From: Nemertoderma westbladi
Taxonomy: Eukaryota > Xenacoelomorpha > Nemertodermatida > Nemertodermatidae
Direction: 5' to 3'
Length of the DNA stretch: 64,000 bases
NCBI GenBank assembly: GCA_032718475.1
Contig: JAUCBJ010007002.1
Location: forward strand, 1 to 64,000
Shown here: positions 23,669 to 35,674 of the stretch, piece after piece
Numbering within the stretch: position 1 is the first letter of the stretch
Layout of the letters: every line of letters begins with the position of its first letter
The notes under the pieces: model-generated
What the model was told of the DNA's origin: nothing
Databases searched by the model: none
What the model saw: only the letters and a program-made list of their open reading frames with translations
Program-made: the position numbers and the translations under genes

Positions 23669-25029
23669 TTACGTTATGGAGTCCCTAGATGTTTGAAGGA
23701 TTAGGGAGGTGGTCGTGGGAAGAGAATCTTGCCTTCCACAGTTTCCGGAGAGTCCTCCATTCCCTTCCGGTAAACACAAACGACCGACTGGGTGATTGAG
23801 TCGCTGCATCCCGAATACAATTCCAGGTTTCCTCTTCGTCCTGGAATAGTGACGATAGAAACATCGCTCTAGGTACACGACGGCCTTACAAAGCCGATTC
23901 CAGGAGCTATAGTGGTCCGTCGCTCCCTGCAGGAGAGGTGAGAGTCCCTGCGAGACGTCTGATGTTCCAGAGCTCCAATCGCTCTCTCTGATCTTCATGA
24001 AGGATCCACTCGCGGTGGGGAGGTCCAGATCCACGGCGTCGTCCCTGGCAATATGTAATACCGACAGATCTATCCCGGGTTCAAATAACTCCGATCCACC
24101 CGTCCGGGTTTTAGGTTTGACTTTCTCCGCTCCCTTGGCTGGTCTAATCTCAGTCGGAGTAAGATGGGGAGGCCATTCATCCTCCTTACTCAGGAAGTCG
24201 GGTTCACCTAACCGGTCTGTAGTATCTGTCAGTTCTTGAGGAGTTGCTCCTCTGGAAGCGATGTCAGTTGGATTAAACTTCTTGGGGCAATATCTCCATT
24301 GATCTACATTGGAGCTAATATCGTCATTATCTGAGGAGTATGGTGTTCCCTCAGTTGGGTCGTCTCCCTCACTAGTATCATCTTCCCATTCACTCACCTG
24401 GCAGACGCGATCTTGAAGCAGTCTTTCTCTGAGCGTTCTTCGGGAAGGTCCAGTAAGGTACCAACCTACTCTAGTTCTTACCGCATAGGTCTGAAGTGGT
24501 TGCGGTTGAGCAGGTCGTTTCTCCAATGTCTCCAGCGCCTCATGCGCGTTTTGACCGATTAATATTTGTACTCCAGGATAATCGGTGTCGAATCTAGGAA
24601 TGTTAAGTTGTTGGGCATGATCATCTTCGTCCCAATTATAAGGTTCCACTTGGGTGGTAGCGAAGTTCTTTATTGCCACCATTTTGACTGACCTTATACT
24701 GTGTTCTCCTAGTTTATCCTGTGGAGTGGACAACTCACCTATATAATAGTCGGCAGCCACAGCAGATTTCCAAACCTGCATGATCCCTGACATGTTTAGC
24801 TTGGTTCGGAACTTGGGTTGTCCAGCAAAGATGTCTTCGGCTAGTTCTTTATCGATGAATGTTCCTGTGCTGCCGGAGTCCAGGAGGGCGTTCACTATAT
24901 AGCTCTTCTGAGGTCCGTGGACCCGTAACTGGACTACAGGAAATTCTCGGATTCCTACATTTGAAGTTGGCGCTTTCCAAGATTGTTGTTGATCTGAAGT
25001 AGTTAGAGTGAGGTCACTTTCTGTATCTT
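23669..25029 (-). pseudogene. A2 protease fused to RNase H-adjacent and pol-tail segments
   Basis: Opens in the DUF1758-type aspartic protease (ALLDSGSTGTFIDKELAED just below 24895), as in A+. After the acidic stretch ending SSDNDD it jumps in frame (near 24300) to the segment that in A+ lies past the RNase H region (PTDIASRGATPQEL). Further on (near 23930-23800) it jumps again to the extreme C-terminus of pol (LNHPVGRLC), skipping integrase. The frame stays open through both deletions, to 23669. The link to gag is a stop and frameshift at about 25030. RT catalytic residues and the integrase triad are absent, so it can supply at most a protease-containing product. Confidence 0.85.
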
Positions 25030-25031
25030 TT

Positions 25032-27361
25032 TCATACAGTGAGTGCTCGATACACTGCGGTATTTATCATGTAACAGGATTCGTTTTCGTCGGAGAACTC
25101 GTCCGTATAGAATCCTTCCATCTCAGATTGATCAGTGTCGTTCACATCACTGAATTGGACATGTAGTTCGGAATCACTCAACTGACTCGGACTATTTCGC
25201 TCGAATTCAGTGTGCAACAAGATATGATGTTTCGCACCGCACTTTGCACACCTTGCGTCGGAGTAACAGGTTCGCCGTTGGTGTCCTCGTCTGAGGCAAT
25301 TATAACACAACCGCTTATCCCACATGACTTCCCGTCTCTCTTTTAATGATTTCTTTAAGAATTCATCGCACATATTCAAGCGGTGGGGCCCGTCGCACAG
25401 CACACATTTGGGTTTGATGTTACTTACTTTAACCTGTGCTGTGTGGTGCACACTTGTTCTTTCCTCGGGCTTTCTTACATGAATTCTCTTGGGAGACGTA
25501 GGAGGGGTTTTTCTTACCGGTTCTCTTCTGTCATTGGGTCGAGACTTGAATTTACTTACCTGTTCTATAGGCGCTTTATTGCCATAATAAGATCTTTCAG
25601 TGTCTTTTCCGCTGTCCTCTCCTTGAGAAGTCTGGCTTTCGCCATCGTCGGTATAACACACTGGTGTTACCTTTCTCCTGGAAAGGGGTTTCTCACTTAC
25701 CTTATTTTCCGGTGTCTTCTCTCTGGACTGCTTGAGGAGTTGTAATTTCACTTCTCCGTCCAAGAATGACATGAGATCAGCCATGGTAGGGTCTCTTCGT
25801 TGTTGTTCCATCATATATAACACTGTCTTGTCCCAGCGTGTACCTACTCCACCCTTTGGCAGAGTTGATGCTAAGGCTCCTACAACCATAGAATTCTGGT
25901 ATTCATGAGACTTACCTAACCAATCTAGCTGTCTACAGATCTCCTGAATTTCGTCGGAAAACTCTATAATCCCGCTGCTAAGAAACTTTCGGGGCACCAT
26001 TAATTTTGCATACAAATACCTAGCTATGTTAGTCCTATTACCATACCTGATGTTTATTGTATCCCAAACTTGTCTTAATCCATCTGGATGTCCAATAAAC
26101 TTTAACGCCATTAACTTGGGAGATCCTTCCAAGCACTCGATGAGGAATCTAAGCTTTTCTCCGTTAGATAACATGGAGTTCTGTATGTTATCTTTGTAAT
26201 ATTCATTAAAAGGTAACCATTTCATCTCATCTCCATTGAACTTGACGATCTCTCCCATCTTTACCGCTTGACGGGCTTCGGTTCTAGCCATTTGACGCGT
26301 AAAACTTTCTTGGGCCATCGTATTATTTAATATCGAGTTATCGGTATATAAATTTCTCGGATTATTATCAAGTCTATATGGAATATCACTGTCAACAGGT
26401 TTATAATTACCCTTAATAGGGTTCACTATAGGAGTTTCTACTTCACTAACACTAACAGTATAGATGCGTGTAGGCTCCACACCTTGCGCATGAAATACTT
26501 CAGACCTAACAGGTTGACACATTGTTACAGAGGGTGGTGGTATACCCTTTTGTAAATTTACTAACTTATCGCGTTCTAACGCGATACTTTGCTGCACTTC
26601 TTGCAACGCTAACCTACCCTCTCTTACTGCTCCCTTTAACTGCTGAACAGTCCCTTCCAACTCCCGGACCTGCTGGGAGGAACATTTACAATGTTCCCTC
26701 AGCTGCCCGAGCAGGAGACCCATCTCCCATCGTCCCTCAGCTACCCACTCGACCGCCGAAGCGGGAGTCGCCAACGTAGTAGCGGGCAAGCGAGAGATGA
26801 CGGGCGATAAATTCTTAATATCTCGCTCGGCGTCCAGGATGGGTTCGGACTCGGGAACAGTCCTACTGGGCACAGGTAGTTTCGTGCTGTGCAAAGGGAA
26901 TTTAGAGGTAGGTTCTGGGAGTACAGGTGTCTCTATCACCGCAGGGGTGGCTTTGAGAACAGGCCTAATTATTTCAGGCTCATCTACTATAGTAGGGAGT
27001 CTTTCTACTGTAATAATTTGGTCTGTGGGTTCTGTACTACCTAAGTCTGTGCTAGCTAGTCTCACCGCAGGAGGCAAATTAGGTAACTTCGGACAGTGTG
27101 GCATTCTTCTACGCCTGCTTGAACGAGATTTATTACCTCTACTTTCGGGATCTCTTATATCACCTTCATCGGAGGAGGCAAATAACTGTCTTCCGATTTG
27201 TCTCCTCAAGTCTGCTTCTGCCACTGCCTCTGCCGCTTTTCTTTCTGCTTCTGCCGCTACTACTTTTCTTTCTTCTATCCTTTCAAGACACTGTCCAAGT
27301 CGAAGACTCATTCTAACACTTTTCAAAAGACTATCTGACAGTGCCCGTTTTGTGTCAGATA
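25032..27361 (-). pseudogene. gag: A2 gag with N-terminal deletion and lost start codon
   Basis: The A3-equivalent ATG is ATA here (27361-27359). About ten codons later the frame jumps over most of the N-terminal region, including nearly all of the coiled-coil repeat. The remaining frame is open for more than 760 codons: Arg/Ser-rich segment, capsid-like region (QESFTRQMARTEARQAVKMG), then three knuckles beginning CVLCDGPH, CYNC and CAKCGAKHH, as in A+. It ends at 25030 where the A+ frame runs on into protease. An internal in-frame ATG near 27326 could still start a shortened protein. Confidence 0.85.
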
Positions 27362-27363
27362 TG

Positions 27364-29572
27364 TTTGATTGTACAGTTGAATGCCTACTGCTATATTACA
27401 GTCTAAGCAAGTCTAGTAATTCAGCATTAACTGCTAGCCTAGTAATTAATTACCGATACTGCTACTCAGTGGAGCGTGATATATATATAATATATTAGAA
27501 TACCGGTATGCTTATAGTATATATAAGTATTATTACAGACTAGGTTTGTCACAGAATGCCGGTAGGTACTTTCAGCACAAATATAAAAATATATAATAGG
27601 CCTATCGTGAATACCGGTATGCAGTTTACACTTATAGTGTATATATATAAGTATAATTACAGACTAGAATTAATTACAGAATACCGGTATAATTTCAGCT
27701 TATATTTATAAAAATAAAGATAATAAGCCTATTGTAAATACCGGTATATCAATTATTTTAGAATAATTGAATTTCTGAATTTTAAGGGCTACTTGATTAC
27801 TTTAACTTACTTTATTACCGTTATTTAAGCAGTAGTCCAACTGATATTGAGACCTAATTGTTGTATGGCAGGCCTACTATTTATAAATCATTTGAGTTGA
27901 TTTATAATATATATATACCCGTTTAATGGGTTTTGTCAATGTTTGAAATAAATGTTATTATTTCTGGGGGAGTCACTACACATAAGCTGTGCGCTCTCAG
28001 TGGAGTGCTACTTGTTAGACACTAAAACAAATAATTCTAATTTACCTAAGTTACTTAATACTACAAATTACGTACAATTCGGGTTGAGATTACAATCTCT
28101 AAATAAACACAAAAATTTAATTACAAATATACAAATACGAATTTTTAGGGTAATTTTACAAGAAGTCTACTAACCAGCCTAACAAAGGGTTAGAATATCT
28201 GGTTATTACAACGGACAGGTTACTACGGTATTTGAAAATAATAAGTAGTAGTAAATATACTGCGTTGTCCAGATAGGAAAATACCACCGCCTGACGACCT
28301 ATAACCGTATCGCTATAGGTACTACGTTATGTATCACGGAGTGTCCCTACCTAGAAGTTAATTACCGCGGTCTACCAGAACCAACGTGCCTATTAACCAC
28401 TTTACAACACAAATACACTGCCTACACACTCATAACTTTCGGAAAGCACTGTACACTAAACCCTAAATTAGGTACAAGTACTTGTATAACAAATAATTAG
28501 TAGTTAAAAATACTTGAACAGCCAAAAGAACCACGTTATCTGCCGGAGTGACCAAAGCACAAAATCTCCAGTCTTTACCTATGCCGAGCAGCCCTGATGT
28601 AGTACCGGGGTTAGTTTAACTATAACGGTATGTATAACAAACACAATTACTGTAGGAATAAACTTGGGGATATGAATGTTGCGAATAATCGCATAAACTC
28701 TGAATAATAAATATTACGCTACGCGTACAAACTACTCAAACAAAATGCAGACCAAACACTGACAGACTACTATCAAGCCTAAACAAACTACGGTATATGC
28801 AGACTCCAAAATGATTAGTTAGTATGCGTTCTAACCCAGTAGTACGACTTATTCTTTCACAGGGGGTTTACCTCACAGCACTTGAAGCCCCTACTTTCCT
28901 AACTTAGCACTTTATCGGACAGATGCTCTACACACACCGAAATTTCCTCAAACCCAACAACAGCCAGACAACTATCCAGCCTACAAATTATCTAAATAAA
29001 ATTATACGCTACCCGTACAGACTACAAACAAAGTACAGACCAAACGCTGGCGGACTCCTATCAGGCCTAAATAAACCACAGGACATGCAGACTCCGAAAT
29101 GGTTAAGTAGCATGCGTTCTAACCCAGTAGTACGACTTATTCTTTAGATGGGGGTTTACCTTACAGCTATGGCTGCCCCTACTTCCTAACCGTTCTTTAT
29201 CGGACATACACTCTGCATGCACTGCAATCCGTTCAGACCTAATCAACAGTTAGCCAACAGTCAAGCCTACAAATTATCTGTACAATCTGAGCAGCCTTAC
29301 ACGCCTTCTGCTCAATACTGGCCTACAAATAAATAAAACTGACAGAAATAAGTAAAATCTCAATAAAAAACCAGGGCGGGCCCTCCCTGATTAATTATTA
29401 AGGCCTACTGGTATATAACAATCAAAATCGAATAATACTGCTATACCTGTACTGGAAGTACCGGTTAGGACAGTTGAGCCTACGGGCCTACAGCAGTACC
29501 GGTTCAGGTTTACCGGTTGACCGGTACTTTCAACTTTATTGCTTACTGCAATAAAGAAGCTATATCCGTTAT
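27364..29572 (-). other. Untranslated leader of A2
   Basis: 2.2 kb matching the A3 leader, including ACCGGTAT-type motifs at 27500-27745 and the ~295 bp duplication at about 28708-29290. Only one unit of the 38 bp repeat is seen at about 29456-29500. No TGG-type primer site next to the LTR. Confidence 0.75.
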
Positions 29573-30785
29573 TGTTCGCGCTTTCAGACCTTTGGCAGGT
29601 TAACCCGCCAAATTAGGATGTCTTCTAGATAATAAATCGCTTTTAGCCTCTGACAAGTATTTGATTCACTACACTAGTTGAAACCAATCTGTGCGCGATC
29701 ATTCACCCGCTGGATATACCCGGGAGATTGACTTCGACGGCTTAATCTTATTGCTATGATAACCTAATGTATTATTCGACTGACAGTATTATATAATCTC
29801 TGACAATATTATTCACCTTCGGGGAATATTAACAGTTCCTTTTGGACGTGGCGCTCTATCTATATAAACAGAGCTATGACTTAAACTACATGCAACGATA
29901 TGGCTTAGTTACAATTCACATATATGGCGCATTCTTTAGGAAATGCTTCGTTATCAGTCTCACTCATACACAATGCTGCACAATACTGCACACTGATCTG
30001 CCGATCTTCACTGATTTTAGTCACATATAAAAGGAACACAGACCGACTCATGTAGGGTCTATCAGATAACATTAGATTCACTTCAAACCACTTTAACATA
30101 AGTCACAATCGTTATATGTAACCTGTCTCTCTTACCTTCGGTATATCAAGAATATTGGGTTTTCGGGGTTATTTCTCGTTATTCCAAATATAATATTTCA
30201 TCAACCATATAATGAATAACCGACAGTAAATAGCAGTATAACGTTATAAAAGTATGCACGACAAGACCAGCCAAGCATTGAGTAAGTTGTTAACCATTGA
30301 GTTACCCAGATAACGGATATATGTCCTTATAATTAAGCCTACTAGTGTTAGGCTAAAAGCAGAAAAGCACAAATATTCCAAAAGCCGTTCTTTCTTGGCT
30401 CAGGACTGAATGATAACACTGCCCATAAAGCATTGCGTGATTTCTAGGAAATTTCTGTACAAGAACAGTAAAAACGCTCTTATTGGTTGACTGAACTGAG
30501 AGGCACCGTAGAACAAAGAAAATCGACACGTATACAGCTCAGCTGTTAACCGTCGTCATAGCAACTACTGTTTCAAGAGGGTCTAGCTATTTTGCGTCAT
30601 AGAATTGCCATAGAATCACCAACCATGTCCCCCAAAGTACACATACGGAAGAAATAGCTCTTAGGTCCTCTAAAAAACACCGATACAGCAATAATACGGC
30701 GTCTTACGCCTACTAAACCAACTACAGAGTATTTTACGGGAAAAATAAGGAAAAATAACCGGGCAATTCCGCAAAAGCTTTTACA
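29573..30785 (-). repeat. 5' LTR of A2 (minus orientation)
   Basis: 1213 bp, same length as 19271-20483 with about six differences. The right edge TTTTACA abuts CCCAC (30786-30790). Confidence 0.95.
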
Positions 30786-30790
30786 CCCAC

Positions 30791-33700
30791 CATGGAGTTG
30801 AAAAACAATCGATAACAACTCCATTACGAATCGTATTCGATTGTTCGGCACGGGCTGGTCGCGGGTTACCGAGTCTCAACGATTGTTTGTATTCGGGACC
30901 GAGTTTAATCTCACAAGATCTCATTGAAATGCTACTGCGTTTTCGTCTGAACCTGTATTGCGCATTGGCGGATATCGAGAAGGCTTACTTACAGGTGATA
31001 TTAGATGAAAACGATCGTGACGTCACACGCTTCATGTGGCCAGAGGATCCAACCAATCCTCACAGTCCTTGGGTCACATATCGATTTCGAGTAGTCCTTT
31101 TTGGTGCTACTTGTTCCCAATTCCTTCTCAATGCTACTGTGCGTCATCATGTCCGCAAACTAAACCCTCCATGCGCTCAACGTATTCTCAATGGTTTGTA
31201 CGTAGGCAATTTACAAGCTAATGATAATTCTGAGCATTGTTTAATTAATTTTTATAACGAAAGTCGCGGTATTTTAGCCGCTGGTGGGTTTCCTTTAAGG
31301 GAGTGGGTTACTAATTCACCAGAATTAGCTGAGTTGATAAAAGTAAACCATGACGGACCTAAAGTAACTAATAATGAACAAAAGGTTTTGGGATTATGTT
31401 GGAACATGTCTGATGACGCCATAGGATTCCAAGATAGGAACATGACATCATCAGCGGTTATTTTAACAAAACGTAAGGTTGTTAGTTTGGCATCAAGGGT
31501 TTTTGATCCATTGGGATTCATAAATCCAGTGACAATACGATCTCGTTTATTAATACGGGATATATGGGCTCTCGGTATTAAATGGGACGCCCCACTCCCA
31601 GACAACATTGTAAAAGAGTGGCATAACATTCTTTCTGATCTTATTTTGTGCTTTAGTTTTTGTCTGCCTAGGCAATTATGTGTAACTCCTGAAGCATCTA
31701 TACACGCTTTTTGTGATGCATCAGGAAAAGCTTTCGGTGCTGTTATTTATATTGTTTTAGATAATATTTCTAAACTTGTGATTTCCAAGTGTAAACTTGC
31801 TCCAATCAAGGGTGGTAAAACCACGCCTTCATTACCGCAGCTAGAATTGACAGCTGCTGCTATTGGATCAAAACTTCTAAAGTTTGTAACAAACGTTTAT
31901 AAAGTTGAAACTGATAATAGTAATAAATTATTTTTGTGGACTGATAGTAAAATAACATTGGCCTGGATTAATTCTGACAAAATACAAAAACCGTATATCC
32001 AACGCCGTGTTCTAGAAATAAGAGAAAACTTACCCAATGGTACATTTCTTTATGTACCAACAGACGACAATCCAGCTGATTGTTTATCTCGTGGTATTTC
32101 GGCCAAGAAATTTCTTAAATTTAATTTATGGATTTCTGGTCCAACCTGGCTCACATCTGATAATTGGCCAAATCAAAGTGATATTTCTGTTGACCAAATG
32201 GAGCCAGGTGAACAGCCAATTGTATCTATTGCAACAATGTCTGTTAATGAGACTGTTATTTGTACTCCCCCTGTTATATGTCCAATCGATATTAAACGTT
32301 TTGGGAATTTCAATAAGTTGATAACTATAACAGCTTTAGTATTTCGTTTTATTAGAAATTTAAAGTATGCAATAAATTGTTGATAAATCTCGTACTCGTA
32401 CTATAGTTGATATTGTGCCAAGTAATGTGCATTTTAATATTTTTCCATTGTTACGAGTGAGTGAAGTGCGCGATGCTGAAATTTGGTTAGTCCAACAGGC
32501 ACAGCGTGAATCTTATCCGGAGGTTTGGGATTACTTGATTACTTCTAAAGGTCGTATGCCAACTATTGTGCGTCAATTACGTCTTACTATGATGGATGGT
32601 GTGATACGTAGTGTGGGAAGAATCGACAATGCCAATCTGCCATGGGAAACTAAATACCCCTTGTTTCTGCCATCCCACCATTGGTTAACACATTTAATCA
32701 TTAAGTACACGCATGAACATTTAGTTAAGCACTCGGGTATTGCAGATACAGTAGTTTTCTTAAGACAGAGGTGGTGGATTCCAGCTATCCGTCAACGAGT
32801 TCGATCTCTGTGCAGACAGTGTACAACATGTCGTAAAATTCAAGGACCCCATTATCAAGTACCGCCTCCTCCCCCATTACCTAACATTCGAGTACAGGAA
32901 TGTCATCCATTTAAGTGTAGTGGTGTAGATTACACCGGCAGTTTATTAGTGAAAGACAACGACTACAAATTCAAAGTGTATATAGCATTATTTACTTGTG
33001 CTGCGAGTCGTGCGGTCCATTTAGAAATAGTGCGTGATAATAGTACTGATGCTTTCCTACTGGCTCTGCGACGATTTGTTGGGCGGCGAGGGTGTCCTTC
33101 GAGATTGTTAAGTGATAATTCGTCGACATTCACCTCAGCAGATGGTTGTTTAAGGCAGGCCAAAGAAGACCCTAGTGTCAGTAAGTTCTTATTGTCACAT
33201 CGAATTACATGGGATTTTATCCCCCCAGCAGCACCATGGTTTGGCGGGATATGGGAACGCCTGGTGCGAATGATGAAGACTAGTTTGAAGAAGGTGTTAG
33301 GTTGCGCGTTAATATCTCTAGAAGAGTTGCAAACGCTTATTGTTGAGGTTGAGTGTATAATGAATGACAGACCTCTTACCTATGTTTCGGGAGATAATAA
33401 TGATCCACAGCCACTAACTCCATCAATGTTAATATCAGGTCACCGCATTAATACATTGTATAATCCCAATAGCCTCGATAGTGATGTGTGGCGTGATCCC
33501 GATTATTGTCCAACTGTATCTAGAGATAGTCTAACTCGTGGTCATCTTCGTTTGCTAAAGTTATTGAGTGATCTGTGGACCCGGTGGTCCAAGGAATATT
33601 TAACAACATTGCGGGAGCACCATCGTTGGGATTCTCGTGACCCTAGTAATGTTGTGAGTGTTGGAGACGTAGTTCTCATCCATGATAATGTCCTACCGCG

Positions 33701-34037
33701 TGGGCGTTGGAATCTAGGCAAGGTGATAGACTTACATCCGGGTAATGACGGTTGGGTTCGATTCGTAACCTTACGTACTGCTACGGGAATATACAAGAGA
33801 CCAATTAAGAAACTCTATCCAATAGAATTAGCGTCTCCCGCCTCCGACGATCCTATTGGTAACAACCCTGTGGTTTCTGCACGCCCCCAAGCGGTGGTTA
33901 AGTTCGACAATCCCTCAGAACGCCAGCCCTCACAGCGTAAGGCGGCTCAATCGGCTAGAGAGAGAGTTTCATCTTATTATGACGATATTAGTGACTCTTC
34001 AAAGTCTGAGTGCAGTTCTGGAAGTGAAAGTTTTTAG
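30791..34037 (+). pseudogene. pol: BEL/Pao B pol, second part (RT, A17/RNase H, integrase, C-terminal domain)
   Basis: The frame resumes with the RT block LRIVFDCSA, then SGPSLISQDLIEMLLRFR and ADIEKAYLQV. The usual Y-V-D-N/D catalytic box reads YVGN near 31199, so an aspartate is replaced by glycine. The A17-type region (FDPLGFINPV, near 31510), RNase H-like segment (FLWTDSKITLAWI; TDDNPADCLSRG) follow. A one-base frameshift near 32375 separates this from the integrase frame 32415-34037: zinc-binding histidines with CRQCTTC near 32815, catalytic D in SGVDYTG, D in LLSDNSSTF and E in GGIWERLVR, and a DUF5641-like C-terminal domain (VGDVVLIHDNVLPRGRWNLG). The frameshift and the catalytic change make B non-autonomous. 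Confidence 0.93.
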
Positions 34038-34150
34038 TAACAAATGACGGATTTGTAGTTAGTTAATATGTATTGTTCAGTAATTATTATTCACGAAAGA
34101 TGTTTGTAATAATTTTAGTGTATATTATTTGCAACTGTACCCAATTGATT

Positions 34151-34167
34151 ATTTTTAGGCGGGAGAA
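34151..34167 (+). promoter_or_regulatory. Polypurine tract of element B
   Basis: T-run followed by AGGCGGGAGAA directly before the 3' LTR, the usual plus-strand primer of BEL/Pao elements. Confidence 0.8.
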
Positions 34168-34438
34168 TGTAATAAAGTTATTACAGTAGATTTATACTAT
34201 TTTATACTGTATACTTCTTTTGGTGAAGGTTTGCTACCGGTACAGTGCTGATAGATGATTTATTGATTGAGAGACAAGCCAGCAAGCAGATTATTATATA
34301 TTTAGTATTGTCTGACAGCTGACCCCTTTTCTTGTTGCTTTAGCTGATTGCCGGATGCAGTCAGCATTATGTTCGACTGAAGGCTGACTGTTGGATACAG
34401 TCAGCACTGATATATTTGGTGTGTGTATATTCCGCACA
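34168..34438 (+). repeat. 3' LTR of element B
   Basis: 271 bp, identical length to 16271-16541, one visible substitution which lies in the first hairpin stem (GCTGATTG). Followed by the ATAAA target-site copy 34439-34443, where A+ pol resumes. Confidence 0.95.
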
Positions 34439-35674
34439 ATAAACAACAAGTTGAAAGTTCCTCGAGCGGAGTTAAAGGCGGCTCTATACGCTACAGCCAT
34501 CGTCCGGAATGTAACAGAACAGATCGACTATCCACTGGAGAAAACTGTCTATTGGACTGATGCTTTACTCGTGTTGGAGTATCTAACCAATGAAGTCTGT
34601 CAGTTCAGCGTCTTTGTTACCAACCGAGTAGCCATTATACTTAGTCGCACGAAGATAGATCAATGGAGACATTGCCCTGGGACGATTAATCCAGCCGACA
34701 TCGCCTCCAGGGGAGCAACTCCACAAGAACTAATAGATACTCCAGACTGGTTAGGTGGACCTGACTTCCTAAGTAAGGAAGAGGATGAATGGCCTCCTCA
34801 TCTTACCACGACGGAAATTAGACAAGCCAAGGGAGCGGAGAAAGTCAAACCTAAAACCCGGGCGAGTAAATCGAAGTTATTTAAACCCGTGATAGATCTG
34901 TCTGTACTACACACTTCCGGAGACGACGTTTTGGATCCAAAATTTCCCACCACAAACAAGTCTGTTGTGGAAATCAGAGAGAGAGATTGGAAATCTGGAA
35001 CACCAGACGTCTCGCAAGGACTCTCACCTCTCCTGCAGAGAGCGATCTTTACCATGCTGGTAGAGAACGAGTTCTTAGCGAAATTCGAACTCGCTATTAT
35101 TTTCATAAACCCCGTAGAGCTCTGAACCAAGTCCTTAGGAACTGCATACCCTGTAGGAAAGCATTCAGTAGACCTTTAACACAGCAAGAGGCAGAATTAC
35201 CTAGGGAATGAGTAAGCTTCTATGAACCACCCTTCACAAATACCGGTGTAGATTTATTTGGCCCTATTGAAGTATATCGTGCTAGGACTATGGTCAAGAG
35301 ATGGTGTGTCATCTTTGTCTGTATGACTTGTAGAGCTATCCATCTCGATATGGTGAACGATTTATCTACCAATAGCTTCATATTGAGCTTACGCCGACAG
35401 ATCGCTCGCTTTGGAACTAGTAACACGATGAGATCTGATAAAGGAACGAACTTCATTGGTGCCAACAATGAAATCAAAGCTTACGTCAGAGATTGGAATC
35501 AAAGACAGGTGGACGATCAGCTAAGGATAACCGCTTCTAGCTGGACCTTCAACGCCACCGACGCCCCTTGGTGGGGAGGAAGTTGGGAGAGATTAATCAG
35601 AAGCGTGAAGACCGCATTTCACTTTATAGTGCCGTGCCGAGCGTATCTCACCGACGAACTTTTGCGGACGTTAA

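Larger units (their letters stand above)
19271..30785 (-). mobile_element. BEL/Pao family A, copy A2 (inserted in B pol, internally deleted)
   Basis: Two 1213 bp LTRs (29573-30785 as 5', 19271-20483 as 3') with about six differences by eye, flanked by CCCAC at 19266-19270 and 30786-30790. On the minus strand the order is LTR, leader, gag, protease, partial RNase H region, pol tail, AT-rich spacer, remnant of the extra ORF, LTR. Compared with A+, the gag N-terminus, the reverse transcriptase core and the integrase are missing. A2 therefore could not have moved by its own enzymes unless these deletions post-date insertion. Confidence 0.94.
16271..34438 (+). mobile_element. BEL/Pao family B element (inserted in A+ pol)
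   Basis: Two 271 bp LTRs (16271-16541 and 34168-34438), TGTAATAAAG to CCGCACA, differ at one base by eye. Both are flanked by ATAAA (16266-16270 and 34439-34443). A primer site follows the left LTR and a purine tract (GGCGGGAGAA) precedes the right one. Without the A2 insertion the element is about 6.65 kb with one gag-pol frame, typical of BEL/Pao. It differs from family A in LTR, primer site, length and protein sequence. A pol frameshift and an altered RT catalytic motif make it defective. Confidence 0.95.
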
